Shown: piece after piece, positions 32,688 to 40,490 of the stretch
Numbering within the stretch: the first letter of the stretch is position 1
Layout: each line of letters starts with the position of its first letter
Source of the DNA: Alphaproteobacteria bacterium UBA3768
GTDB taxonomy: Bacteria > Pseudomonadota > Alphaproteobacteria > CAAHEQ01 > UBA3637
Direction: 5' to 3'
Length of the DNA stretch: 64,000 nucleotides
Assembly (NCBI GenBank): GCA_002372315.1
Contig: DFFU01000004.1
Location: 34,750 to 98,749 of the forward strand
Translations under genes and position numbers: made by a program
Notes under the pieces: model-generated
What the model was told of the DNA's origin: nothing
Databases searched by the model: none
What the model saw: only the letters and a program-made list of their open reading frames with translations

Positions 32688-32965
32688 TTTTTACCATTTA
32701 TAGCATTTACAATTGCTTTTCCAGCTTTAAAGTATGGAATCCTTTTTTCTGGAACAAAAACTTGCTCACCTGTTTTTGGATTACGTCCCATGCGCGATTT
32801 TCGTGTTCTCATTGAAAAAATTCCAAAATTTCTAAGCTCAACACGTCCTCCTTCTAATAAGGTTTGAATAATTTCATCAAAAATAGTTTCAACGACAACC
32901 TTAGCATTTTGGGTGCTCAGGTGCATTTCTTGGGCTAAACGTGTAATCAATTCAGATTTAATCAT
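32684..32965 (-). CDS. ihfB: Integration host factor beta subunit
   Basis: 93 residues, HU/IHF fold. IKSELITRLAQEM at the start, GRVELRNFGIFSM in the middle, and the arm with RKSRMGRNPKTGE, then PYFKAGKAI. It bends DNA as a heterodimer with IhfA. I chose the second of two adjacent ATGs (32965), which gives better spacing to AGGAG and matches the usual IhfB start; 32968 is an alternative. It lies 27 bp after atpG. Confidence 0.92.
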   Translation of the reverse strand: MIKSELITRLAQEMHLSTQNAKVVVETIFDEIIQTLLEGGRVELRNFGIFSMRTRKSRMGRNPKTGEQVFVPEKRIPYFKAGKAIVNAINGKK

Positions 32966-32992
32966 CATATACTCCTTTGTTATAAAAATAGT

Positions 32993-33904
32993 CTACGCAT
33001 TTTTAACAGATTTGTCAAGTGGGGTTTTTATCTTACTAATAGCCTCAGCCCCAGAAACAATATCAATCAGTTCATCTGTAATTTGATTTTGTCGCATTTG
33101 TTGATAAAGCAACTCTAACTCATTGAGCTTTTCATCAATATTCTTTTCTGCTTGTTGCATATGTATCATACGAGTATAATGTTCTGATGCTAAAGAAGCT
33201 GTTAGAGCATGGGTTACAGATAGGGTAAAATATTCATGTATGAAAGCAGAAAAAAGTTCTTTATAATCAGCAGTTACCAAAGGCAAAGATCTGCCAGTCC
33301 ATTTCTTTGTTTTTAAATTTTCAAGTATTCCTTTTTGAAAAGGAATCAACTGTTCTGCTTGAACTTTTAATCCAGTTGCTTGACGTGAAGTGTAAAAGAG
33401 CCAGACTGAATCAAAACCTTCATGAGAAACAGAATGGTGAATTTTTGCTAAAATAACATTGGATAAAGGTGAAATTTCTTTGATGGTATTAGAATTGTTA
33501 TAACAGGCCAATTTAGGCGTTTCTTTTGGAAAATTAAAATGCGCTAAGCGTTTGCCGACTGTAATAACTTTGATCTGACTTTGAGGAAATTGATCGTATA
33601 AAGTATCTTGCATTTTTTTGATGACATCACGATTAAAACGACCTACTAATCCATTATCTGATCCTATAACGATGGCAAGTACTTTGTTCTTTTGTTTTGA
33701 TATCTCAGGAACTTCAAATTGAAAATTTTCTTGAACAAAAAGACCTTGAAAAGCCAAATATAAATTTTCATTGCATTGCTTTAAAGATTTTAACGCTTTT
33801 TCAAATTGTCCCACAGAAACAGATGACAACATTTTCATTGTGCTGACGATACCGCGCAGGTCATTTGTTGTTTTAATGCGTTTATTTAATATTTCTTGAC
33901 TCAT
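32993..33904 (-). CDS. atpG: N-ATPase gamma subunit
   Basis: 303 residues. The N-terminal helix (LNKRIKTTNDLRGIVSTMKML) and C-terminal helix (EKNIDEKLNELELLYQQMRQ, then NQITDELIDIVSGAEAI) of the rotor shaft are recognisable, with a weakly conserved middle. Gamma turns inside the alpha3beta3 ring. As usual for N-ATPases, atpG is the last ATPase gene. It starts at an ATGA overlap with atpA. No delta gene is present; that function is placed in AtpF. Confidence 0.92.
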   Translation of the reverse strand: MSQEILNKRIKTTNDLRGIVSTMKMLSSVSVGQFEKALKSLKQCNENLYLAFQGLFVQENFQFEVPEISKQKNKVLAIVIGSDNGLVGRFNRDVIKKMQDTLYDQFPQSQIKVITVGKRLAHFNFPKETPKLACYNNSNTIKEISPLSNVILAKIHHSVSHEGFDSVWLFYTSRQATGLKVQAEQLIPFQKGILENLKTKKWTGRSLPLVTADYKELFSAFIHEYFTLSVTHALTASLASEHYTRMIHMQQAEKNIDEKLNELELLYQQMRQNQITDELIDIVSGAEAISKIKTPLDKSVKNA

Positions 33905-35427
33905 TCCTTGGAAACCAATCCTTTTTTTATCAGGGCGTGTTCAAATGTCTTTAACAGAAGTTCTTTATCTTTTTCATTCAATTTTTCTTTTTTTTCTGTC
34001 CAAGCTGTTATCATGTGTGAAAAATTATTTTTTAAAATTTGATCAATCAACTCTTGTGCAGTGGATATTTTTTCTTCAGTAACATTATCCAGTAATCCAT
34101 TATTCAATGCTAAAAAAATACCTATTTGGGTGCTTGCATCAAATAAAAGGTATTGACGTTGTTGCAAAACGGAACGTATTGTGCGTCCACGTTTTAAGCG
34201 TGCTAGCGTATCCCCTTCCATTTGGACTCCAAATTTGGAAAAAGATTCCAATTCTTCAAATTGAGAATAGAAAAGTTTTAATGGGGCTACCAAGGAACGA
34301 TAAGCTGGTAATTGTGCACTACTTCCCACACGAGATACTGAACGACCAGTATCAATAGCAGGCATTTGCCCTTTTTGATATAATGCGTTTGATAGGTATA
34401 TTTGTCCGTCTGTGATTGAAATAACATTTGTAGGAATATAGGCCGAAATATTTCCTGCTTCTGTGGCCACAATGGGGAGAGCCGTTAAAGATCCACCACC
34501 AAATTTAGGGCGCAAATGAGTAGCGCGTTCCAATAAACGTGAATGTAAATAAAAAATATCACCTGGATAGGCCTCGCGTCCAGGTGGCGTACGTAACAAT
34601 AATGACATTTGTCGATAAGCTCTTGCATGTGCTGTCAAATCATCATAAACAACTAAAACATCTTTTCCTTTACTCATAAAATATTCACCAATAGAGGTGG
34701 CTGCGTAGGGGGCGATGTATTGTAAACCAGCTTCATCTTCACCACTAGCGATAACAACAACACTGTTTTTCAACATATCGTACTCATTTAATGTATTGAT
34801 GACACGTGCAGTATCACTTAAGCGTTGACCAATGGCACAATATATGCAAATTACTCCAGAATTCTTTTGATTTAAAATGGTATCAACAGCAATAGCGGTT
34901 TTCCCAGTTTGTCTGTCGCCCAATATCAATTCACGTTGGCCACGACCAATTGGTGTAAAACAGTCAATGGCCTTTATACCAGTTTGTAGAGGGGTATTTA
35001 CAGGTAAGCGTGCCATAATGGGAGGGGCCTCACGCTCAATAGGAAGGGTTTGTTTTGTGGCCAATATTCCTTTGTTATCCAACGGTTGTCCCAATGGATT
35101 GATAACGCGACCAAGCAATTCATTGCCAACAGGAATATCTAAAACTTTATGTGTTTGGGTGGCTCTATCACCCGCTTTGAGTGTATCAGCGTTTGTTAAA
35201 AAAATGACACCCGCTCCTTCATTGGATAAACTGTGAACCATACCAATGACACCATTTTTAAAACTTAATAGTTCATTGATTTTTGCATGGGTTAACCCAG
35301 AAACAATAGCTGTTCCAGCCGATAATGATTCAATGGAATTAACTTCCTTTATGCGTAATTGAAAAGAAGATTTGTTTAGTGCTTTGCTAACATTTTTTCG
35401 CGCGGCTTTGGCAATATTTTTTTGCAT
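33901..35427 (-). CDS. atpA: N-ATPase alpha subunit
   Basis: 508 residues. Walker A is GDRQTGKTAIAVDTIL and the alpha signature PGREAYPGDIFYLHSRLLER is intact, as is SYPAYR-type PAIDTGRSVSRVGSSAQ. It forms the non-catalytic nucleotide sites of F1. The ATG at 35427 follows AGGAG, 8 bp after atpF. The N-terminal membrane-associated helix found in ordinary AtpA is altered (MQKNIAKAARKNVSKALNKS), consistent with a different peripheral stalk in N-ATPases. Confidence 0.96.
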   Translation of the reverse strand: MQKNIAKAARKNVSKALNKSSFQLRIKEVNSIESLSAGTAIVSGLTHAKINELLSFKNGVIGMVHSLSNEGAGVIFLTNADTLKAGDRATQTHKVLDIPVGNELLGRVINPLGQPLDNKGILATKQTLPIEREAPPIMARLPVNTPLQTGIKAIDCFTPIGRGQRELILGDRQTGKTAIAVDTILNQKNSGVICIYCAIGQRLSDTARVINTLNEYDMLKNSVVVIASGEDEAGLQYIAPYAATSIGEYFMSKGKDVLVVYDDLTAHARAYRQMSLLLRTPPGREAYPGDIFYLHSRLLERATHLRPKFGGGSLTALPIVATEAGNISAYIPTNVISITDGQIYLSNALYQKGQMPAIDTGRSVSRVGSSAQLPAYRSLVAPLKLFYSQFEELESFSKFGVQMEGDTLARLKRGRTIRSVLQQRQYLLFDASTQIGIFLALNNGLLDNVTEEKISTAQELIDQILKNNFSHMITAWTEKKEKLNEKDKELLLKTFEHALIKKGLVSKE

Positions 35428-35435
35428 TGGCTCTC

Positions 35436-36200
35436 CTATTCTTCATGACTTAAAAGGTTGTCTAAAGCTTGTTGCATTTCATCCAAATAATTTTTTATTG
35501 TCCAATCAATGGCAATATCTTGAATGCGAATTTCAACTCCCATAACTAAAGAGGGAGCAACATTATATTGAATTTTTGTTTTGGGCGAAATTTGCAAATA
35601 AGAACGTAAAAAACGATTCATATCCCTGCGGTGTTTTTCATCTAAAGTTTTTGATGAATTTATATAAATAACTTTTTGATTTAAAAGTACTTTATTTAGT
35701 TCATTCTTTTCAGATTGTTTTAATTTTATTAATTTTTCATAAAACAAATTTAAAACACGTTCAATAGGGGTTGCTCCCGTTAAATCAGTGATGATGCGTC
35801 CAGCTATTTTCATAAAATCATGACTGATAAATTGTTCCAATTCTGTTTTTAAATTCTCGTTTTGTAACTTTATTTGTTCATTCAGTTGATGCTTTAATTG
35901 ATTGGCTTCTTTTTTGATTTTTATCAAGTTATCTTTACGATTTTGAGCCAATTCTTTTGCAAGATCATTTCGTTGACTTTGTAAAGATTTTTCCAAAGCA
36001 TTTTTTTCTATCTGCAAAGTTTGAAATTCAGATTCAGCTTGACGGTGTAGGTTGTTTGCTGATTCAATTTTTTCATTTATTTCAGACTGTCGTTTAGCAA
36101 TAACATTAGTAATCGGTGCATATAAGAAGTGTTTTAGCAACCACACTAAAACGAGCAGGTTAATAATTTCTGCAAAAAAAGTAATCCAATCAATTTGCAT
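35436..36200 (-). CDS. atpF: N-ATPase stalk subunit b with delta-like C-terminus
   Basis: 254 residues, well above the roughly 160 of ordinary AtpF. One N-terminal membrane helix (WITFFAEIINLLVLVWLL) is followed by a long Gln/Lys/Glu-rich coiled coil to about residue 150. The last 100 residues (VIYINSSKTLDEKHRRDMNR; then VAPSLVMGVEIRIQDIAIDW; then LDEMQQALDNLL) match the pattern of the delta subunit C-terminus ('dpsLiGGi.v..gd..iD.si'). This explains the missing atpH. The start is ATG at 36200 (AAAGGA upstream); TTG at 36203 is an alternative. Confidence 0.88.
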   Translation of the reverse strand: MQIDWITFFAEIINLLVLVWLLKHFLYAPITNVIAKRQSEINEKIESANNLHRQAESEFQTLQIEKNALEKSLQSQRNDLAKELAQNRKDNLIKIKKEANQLKHQLNEQIKLQNENLKTELEQFISHDFMKIAGRIITDLTGATPIERVLNLFYEKLIKLKQSEKNELNKVLLNQKVIYINSSKTLDEKHRRDMNRFLRSYLQISPKTKIQYNVAPSLVMGVEIRIQDIAIDWTIKNYLDEMQQALDNLLSHEE

Positions 36201-36209
36201 CAAAATCCT

Positions 36210-36488
36210 TTATTTGCTAGCGTGTTCAATAACATAATTCCAAAATGGGTTGGCATACAAAATCAAAATCGTAATCACAAAAGCATAAATAGCGGTTGAT
36301 TCTATCATTGCCATTGACACAAACAATGTGCGTGTAATGTTAGATGATTCATCAGGTTGCTGTGCCATTGAACGTAAAGCATTTGCCGCTACATTGGCTT
36401 CCCCAAGTGCCGGTCCAATACCACCAATTGCAATGCACAAAGCTGCCGCAATAATTGACATCGCTCCAATTAAAGTAATCGCATCCAT
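36210..36488 (-). CDS. atpE: N-ATPase c-ring subunit with sodium-type motif
   Basis: 92 residues, two membrane helices. Helix 1 has a Gly-rich face and Glu30 (IGPALGEAN); helix 2 has MIESTAIY with Glu63, Ser64, Thr65 and Tyr68. Glu30 to Glu63 is 33 residues, the same spacing as Gln32 to Glu65 in the Na+-type c subunit of Ilyobacter, and Ser/Thr/Tyr fall at the matching ligand positions. The second carboxylate is known from other bacterial sodium-type rings. Sodium coupling is thus likely but not proved. It follows atpB by 3 bp. Confidence 0.95.
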   Translation of the reverse strand: MDAITLIGAMSIIAAALCIAIGGIGPALGEANVAANALRSMAQQPDESSNITRTLFVSMAMIESTAIYAFVITILILYANPFWNYVIEHASK

Positions 36489-36491
36489 ATT

Positions 36492-37187
36492 CTATACTCC
36501 TTTTGTATCGGTTGATTGACTAGACTCTTTCGGGGCGACCGCCGATACATAAACAATCGCCAAGAGTGCAAAAATATATGCTTGAATCGTACCAGTTAAA
36601 AGACCAAGCATTTGCATGGGTAAAGGTACAATAAACGGGGCTAAAGTAATTAAAACACTGCTGATGACAACACCACTCAGCATATTTCCATATAAACGAA
36701 AAGCTAAGGAAAAGGTGGAAGAAAAATCACTGACAATATTCATGGGTAACATAATGGGGGTAGGTTCAATAAATTTTTTTAAATATCCTTTCAATCCAGC
36801 ATTTTTAATACCATAATAAGGAATTGCAAAAAATACGCAACAAGCAAATGCCGTTGTTGTTGTTAAACTGGCTGTGGGTACCCTGAACCAAGGAATGATA
36901 CTGAGTAAATTTGACATTGCAATAAATAAAAAGAAAGTACCGATAATAGGCAAATATTTAACGGGATTATCATTAGCAACATCTTTTATTTGTTTTTGAA
37001 TACTCATCACAATCATTTCCATGATTATCTGTGTTTTACTGATTTCCCCATGTGTCTTTAAGTGATAAGTCAGCCATAAAGAAATACTCACTAAAACCAA
37101 CATAACAATCCATGTATAAAATATGGTTGCATTGATGGGCAGGGGGCCCAAGTGAAAAATAATCAGCTGATCAATATTTTCTAACAT
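36492..37187 (-). CDS. atpB: N-ATPase a subunit
   Basis: 231 residues, about five to six membrane helices. The conserved SLAFRLYGNMLSG carries the essential Arg that faces the c ring, and a later TGTIQAYIFALLAIVYVSA is the usual final helix pair. It provides the ion half-channels. The start overlaps the atpR gene by 7 bp, as is typical for this operon type. Confidence 0.95.
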   Translation of the reverse strand: MLENIDQLIIFHLGPLPINATIFYTWIVMLVLVSISLWLTYHLKTHGEISKTQIIMEMIVMSIQKQIKDVANDNPVKYLPIIGTFFLFIAMSNLLSIIPWFRVPTASLTTTTAFACCVFFAIPYYGIKNAGLKGYLKKFIEPTPIMLPMNIVSDFSSTFSLAFRLYGNMLSGVVISSVLITLAPFIVPLPMQMLGLLTGTIQAYIFALLAIVYVSAVAPKESSQSTDTKGV

Positions 37188-37474
37188 GTTTTCCCCTTAT
37201 TGTTTAAAAAAGGAACCAATATCGATCTTGTTCCTACAAAACCAACAAACAACCATAAAAATAAAGTAGGATTTTTTAAAATCAATAATATTGCAACAAT
37301 CGCAAACAAGGTCAAACGCATAATGGACGACAAAAATAAAAACAGTCCTTTATTTTTTATTTTGGGTAAGTTTTGGGTGGTATACCACAGCAATGTAAAG
37401 TAGATTAGGCTTAAGATAATGCCAGATATAACAGCAATTCCTATCATGTTCGCAGAAAGATTTATATCAATCAT
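37181..37474 (-). CDS. atpR: N-ATPase accessory subunit AtpR
   Basis: 97 residues with three membrane helices (MIGIAVISGIILSLIYFTLL; LFLFLSSIMRLTLFAIVAIL; FLWLFVGFVGTRSILVPFL). AtpR is found only in N-type ATPase operons, between atpQ and atpB; it is thought to sit at the a/c interface and stabilise the ring during assembly. The helix 2 Arg (SIMRLTLF) and helix 3 Arg (GTRSILV) are typical of the family. The ATG at 37474 follows GAAAGGAA; the longer frame overlaps atpQ and is not used. Confidence 0.9.
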   Translation of the reverse strand: MIDINLSANMIGIAVISGIILSLIYFTLLWYTTQNLPKIKNKGLFLFLSSIMRLTLFAIVAILLILKNPTLFLWLFVGFVGTRSILVPFLNNKGKTC

Positions 37475-37772
37475 TTTTCTTTCCTTTCTGAAGTTGATAG
37501 GATTTTTTGAGCCATATTGTGGCATTAATAAAACCAATAACAAAACCAACAATAATCAAATTAAATGACCATGAAAAATTAGTGGGATGATATTTATCCA
37601 ATAGGCATCCGATAAAAATCCCCAGTACAACAGGAATAGCAATTTGCCAGCCATATATACTTAAAATAGCCACATTATAATTGATTTTAATCTGACTGCG
37701 TCTTTGGCGCTTATTTGCCTTTTGAATTAATTGGTTGGCTGTTTTATTCAATTGCCTTTGAAAATCAGACAT
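37467..37772 (-). CDS. atpQ: N-ATPase accessory subunit AtpQ (AtpI-like)
   Basis: 101 residues. A basic, helical N-terminus of about 40 residues is followed by two membrane helices (GWQIAIPVVLGIFIGCLLDK; LIIVGFVIGFINATIWL), the F0F1 gene-1/AtpI layout. AtpI-like proteins help assemble the c ring. The position after atpC and before atpR is diagnostic of N-ATPase operons. It overlaps both neighbours by 8 bp. Confidence 0.92.
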   Translation of the reverse strand: MSDFQRQLNKTANQLIQKANKRQRRSQIKINYNVAILSIYGWQIAIPVVLGIFIGCLLDKYHPTNFSWSFNLIIVGFVIGFINATIWLKKSYQLQKGKKND

Positions 37773-38163
37773 GCCCTACCTCCGATGCATTCAAGGTTAT
37801 CAAACCTTTTGTCAGGCCTAATTCCAAACGTGACATAGAAACCAAAAGTTCTTTTCTTTCTTGTTCCATTTGTTTAAAATCAAACGCAATTGTTTTTTTG
37901 AGTTTTTCCAAATCATCATCTTGAATAGCCACAGATGTTGAAATAGTAACTTCATCACCTTTTTTAACAACGACGCCTTTATCACAGGCTACAAAATAAG
38001 TCTTATCATTTGTTGTATATTGAACAATAGTTTGCTTTAATGTATCCACAAAATCAATGTGCTTAGGCAGTAAAGTAAAAAATCCATCCAATGCTTCAAA
38101 GTCCACCTTTGTAATTTCGGTGTCTACTTCAATTTGCATCGGTGTCAGGATTTTTAATCTCAT
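37765..38163 (-). CDS. atpC: N-ATPase epsilon subunit
   Basis: 132 residues. The N-terminal beta sandwich (LKILTPMQIEVDTEITKVDF, then EALDGFFTLLPKHIDFVDTL) is as in AtpC, and the C-terminal helices end LITLNASEVGHV. It is a rotor subunit and can regulate ATP hydrolysis. It overlaps atpD by 4 bp. Confidence 0.92.
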   Translation of the reverse strand: MRLKILTPMQIEVDTEITKVDFEALDGFFTLLPKHIDFVDTLKQTIVQYTTNDKTYFVACDKGVVVKKGDEVTISTSVAIQDDDLEKLKKTIAFDFKQMEQERKELLVSMSRLELGLTKGLITLNASEVGHV

Positions 38164-39548
38164 AAATTACCCTTTCTTTTTTTAGCTTTTTGAATGGCCT
38201 CTTCAATTTTTCCAACCATAAAAAAGTCATCTTCTGTAAAATCTTTGAATTCACCTGATAAGATACGTTCGCATCCTGTAATAGTGTCCTCTAAGTCCAC
38301 AGAACGCCCTTGCATGCCTGTAAATTGATTGGTCGTGAAAAATGGCTGAGTTAAAAAACGTTCCAATTTGCGTGCAGTTTGAACGATTTGTTGGTCTTTT
38401 TCGGGTAATTCATCAAAACCCAACATGGCGATAATGTCCTTTAATTCTTCATATTGGGCTAAGGTTTTGCGCACCTCTGTAGCTATTTTATAATGCCTGT
38501 CACCGACAATTAAAGGGGTTAGCATATTTGATCCTGATTCTAATGGATCTACAGCGGGATAAAGTCCTTGAGCAGCACGATTACGTGATAAAACAATTGT
38601 GGACGATAAGTGTGCAAACGTGTGGGTTGCAGAAGGATCTGTAAAATCATCTGCAGGCACATAAACTGCTTGAATGGATGTAATGGCAGCTTCTTTCGTG
38701 GAAGAAATACGTTCTTCCAAATCTGCTAAATCTGTTCCTAAGTTAGGTTGATATCCTACTCGGGAAGGAATTTGCCCCAAGGAGACAGATACTTCTGAAC
38801 CAGCTTGAATAAAACGAAAGATATTATCAATCAATAAAAGAACATCACTTTTCTTTTCATCACGAAAGTATTCTGCCATTGTCAAAGCAGATAGCGGAAC
38901 ACGAAAACGTACGCCCGGTGGTTCGTTCATCTGTCCAAACACCATAACAGTTTTACCCAAAACCCCAGCTTGTTGCATCTCACGATAAAGATCTTCACCT
39001 TCGCGAGAACGTTCGCCAACACCAGCAAAAATACTAACGCCTTCATAACGGCCAACCATGTTGTTAATCATTTCGGTAATCAAAACTGTTTTACCAACAC
39101 CAGCTCCTCCAAATAATCCTGCTTTACCACCACGTTCCATGGGGGCAAGCAAGTCAATGGCTTTAATCCCCGTCACAAAAATTTGACCGCTGACATTCAA
39201 TTTAGAAATTGGTTGAGATTGGGCGTGAATGGGGCGTAATGGTACATTTTTTAATTCAGCTTTATCATCCATTGGATTTCCTAATACATTGAACATACGT
39301 CCCAAAACTTTATTTCCAACGGGCACTTCAATGGGGTGACCTAAGTCTTGAACAGACATTCCGCGTGCTAAACCTTGTGTGGAGCCCATCGCAAGTGTAC
39401 GGACTGTATGTTCATTCGCATAGCTTTGAACCTCCAAAATTAAATCACCGACTTTTAGTGCATTAAACACTGAAGGCAGATTATTTTGAAAAGCAACCGA
39501 AACTATGCTTCCGGAAATAGAAACAATTTTTCCTGAATTATTTGACAT
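38160..39548 (-). CDS. atpD: N-ATPase beta subunit (catalytic)
   Basis: 462 residues. Walker A GGAGVGKTVLITEMINN, the catalytic Glu region AGVGERSREGEDLYREM and the Walker B strand DVLLLIDNIFRF are intact; the lever loop is LGFDELPEKDQQIV instead of DELSEED. It is the first gene of the operon, the hallmark order atpD-C-Q-R-B-E-F-A-G, which differs from atpHAGDC and atpIBEF units of typical alphaproteobacteria. Transcription probably starts at a promoter shared back to back with nadK. Confidence 0.97.
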   Translation of the reverse strand: MSNNSGKIVSISGSIVSVAFQNNLPSVFNALKVGDLILEVQSYANEHTVRTLAMGSTQGLARGMSVQDLGHPIEVPVGNKVLGRMFNVLGNPMDDKAELKNVPLRPIHAQSQPISKLNVSGQIFVTGIKAIDLLAPMERGGKAGLFGGAGVGKTVLITEMINNMVGRYEGVSIFAGVGERSREGEDLYREMQQAGVLGKTVMVFGQMNEPPGVRFRVPLSALTMAEYFRDEKKSDVLLLIDNIFRFIQAGSEVSVSLGQIPSRVGYQPNLGTDLADLEERISSTKEAAITSIQAVYVPADDFTDPSATHTFAHLSSTIVLSRNRAAQGLYPAVDPLESGSNMLTPLIVGDRHYKIATEVRKTLAQYEELKDIIAMLGFDELPEKDQQIVQTARKLERFLTQPFFTTNQFTGMQGRSVDLEDTITGCERILSGEFKDFTEDDFFMVGKIEEAIQKAKKRKGNL

Positions 39549-39568
39549 GCTTTCTCCCCTTTCTCTAA

Positions 39569-39597
39569 AGGCTAAACTTTTTTTTTCTGAGTGTCAA
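39569..39597 (-). promoter_or_regulatory. Predicted promoter for the N-ATPase operon
   Basis: On the minus strand TTGACA (39592-39597), a 17-bp spacer and TAGCCT (39569-39574), about 20 bp before atpD. Confidence 0.5.
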
Positions 39598-39615
39598 GCG
39601 AAAAAAATATCTAAA

Positions 39616-39644
39616 TTGACAAAAAGAGCTTTTGGGTGTATAAT
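39616..39644 (+). promoter_or_regulatory. Consensus promoter for nadK
   Basis: TTGACA (39616-39621), a 17-bp spacer and TATAAT (39639-39644), 20 bp before the nadK ATG. It lies back to back with the atpD promoter. Confidence 0.85.
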
Positions 39645-39663
39645 ATTGTACACAGGAGAGGGA

Positions 39664-40392
39664 ATGAAACTACATTTTACTTTTGGTAAAGATAGTGCAA
39701 AAGACGCATTTGAATCATGTGTGCGACTGTATGGACAGAGTCTGTTACACTCTGCATCAGCACACGTTGTTTTGGGGGGAGATGGAACGACATTGGATGC
39801 CCTGCGCTCTCAGGCAGAGCAGGGGGTTGATATACCTATTTTTGCGCTTAATTATGGAACATTGGGATGGCTGACAAATCATAAAGATTGGGAGGATTTG
39901 CCTGATCGAATTTTAAGGTCTAAACAACTTCCTATTACGCCTTTAAAAGCGGATATTACCACTTTTTTAAATGGAAAAAAAATCACGGCTTATGCTTTTA
40001 ATGAATTTTCTTTCTTTCGTGGTCCTTCTATGCAGGCTGTGGATTTAAACGTTGTAACACCACAATGGCAACAAAATGTGCGAGGAGATGGTGTTATAGT
40101 ATCAACCCCTTTAGGATCAAATGCTTATCTGAAATCAGCAGGGGGACCACAATTAATGCCAGGTGCTAGTGTGATGGCTATTCAAACAAATAATGCATTG
40201 CACCCATTTTCCAAAATTATCTCATCGGATGAAGCAGTCGGTTTTTCTGTCCATCAACATGAAAAAAGGCCGGTCCGAATTGAATGTGATTCTAAATTGG
40301 CAATAGATAATGTTTCACATGCCGTTGTAAGGGTGGCAAAAAATCGTGTTCAAACCCTTTTATTTGATAGAATAGAAAGAAAAAGAGATTAA
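39664..40392 (+). CDS. nadK: NAD kinase
   Basis: 242 residues, the short alphaproteobacterial form. The GGDGT motif lies in HVVLGGDGTTLDALR, NYGTLGWLTN follows, NEFSFFRGPSMQAVDL matches the NE/D motif, and DGVIVSTPLGSNAY the family signature (usually TPTGSTAY). It makes NADP from NAD and ATP. The ATG at 39664 follows AGGAGAGG; the frame continues upstream into atpD but the promoter rules that out. Confidence 0.93.
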   Translation: MKLHFTFGKDSAKDAFESCVRLYGQSLLHSASAHVVLGGDGTTLDALRSQAEQGVDIPIFALNYGTLGWLTNHKDWEDLPDRILRSKQLPITPLKADITTFLNGKKITAYAFNEFSFFRGPSMQAVDLNVVTPQWQQNVRGDGVIVSTPLGSNAYLKSAGGPQLMPGASVMAIQTNNALHPFSKIISSDEAVGFSVHQHEKRPVRIECDSKLAIDNVSHAVVRVAKNRVQTLLFDRIERKRD

Positions 40393-40418
40393 CTTTTTCA
40401 GCTTTTATAAAAAAATAC

Positions 40419-40447
40419 TTGCAATTCAATTTTAAATTGTTTACACT
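40419..40447 (+). promoter_or_regulatory. Predicted promoter for the outer-membrane barrel gene
   Basis: TTGCAA (40419-40424), a 17-bp spacer and TACACT (40442-40447). Confidence 0.55.
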
Positions 40448-40490
40448 GACGACATATGGGGGATTGTGCCCAATATGAAAGGGAAGAAAA

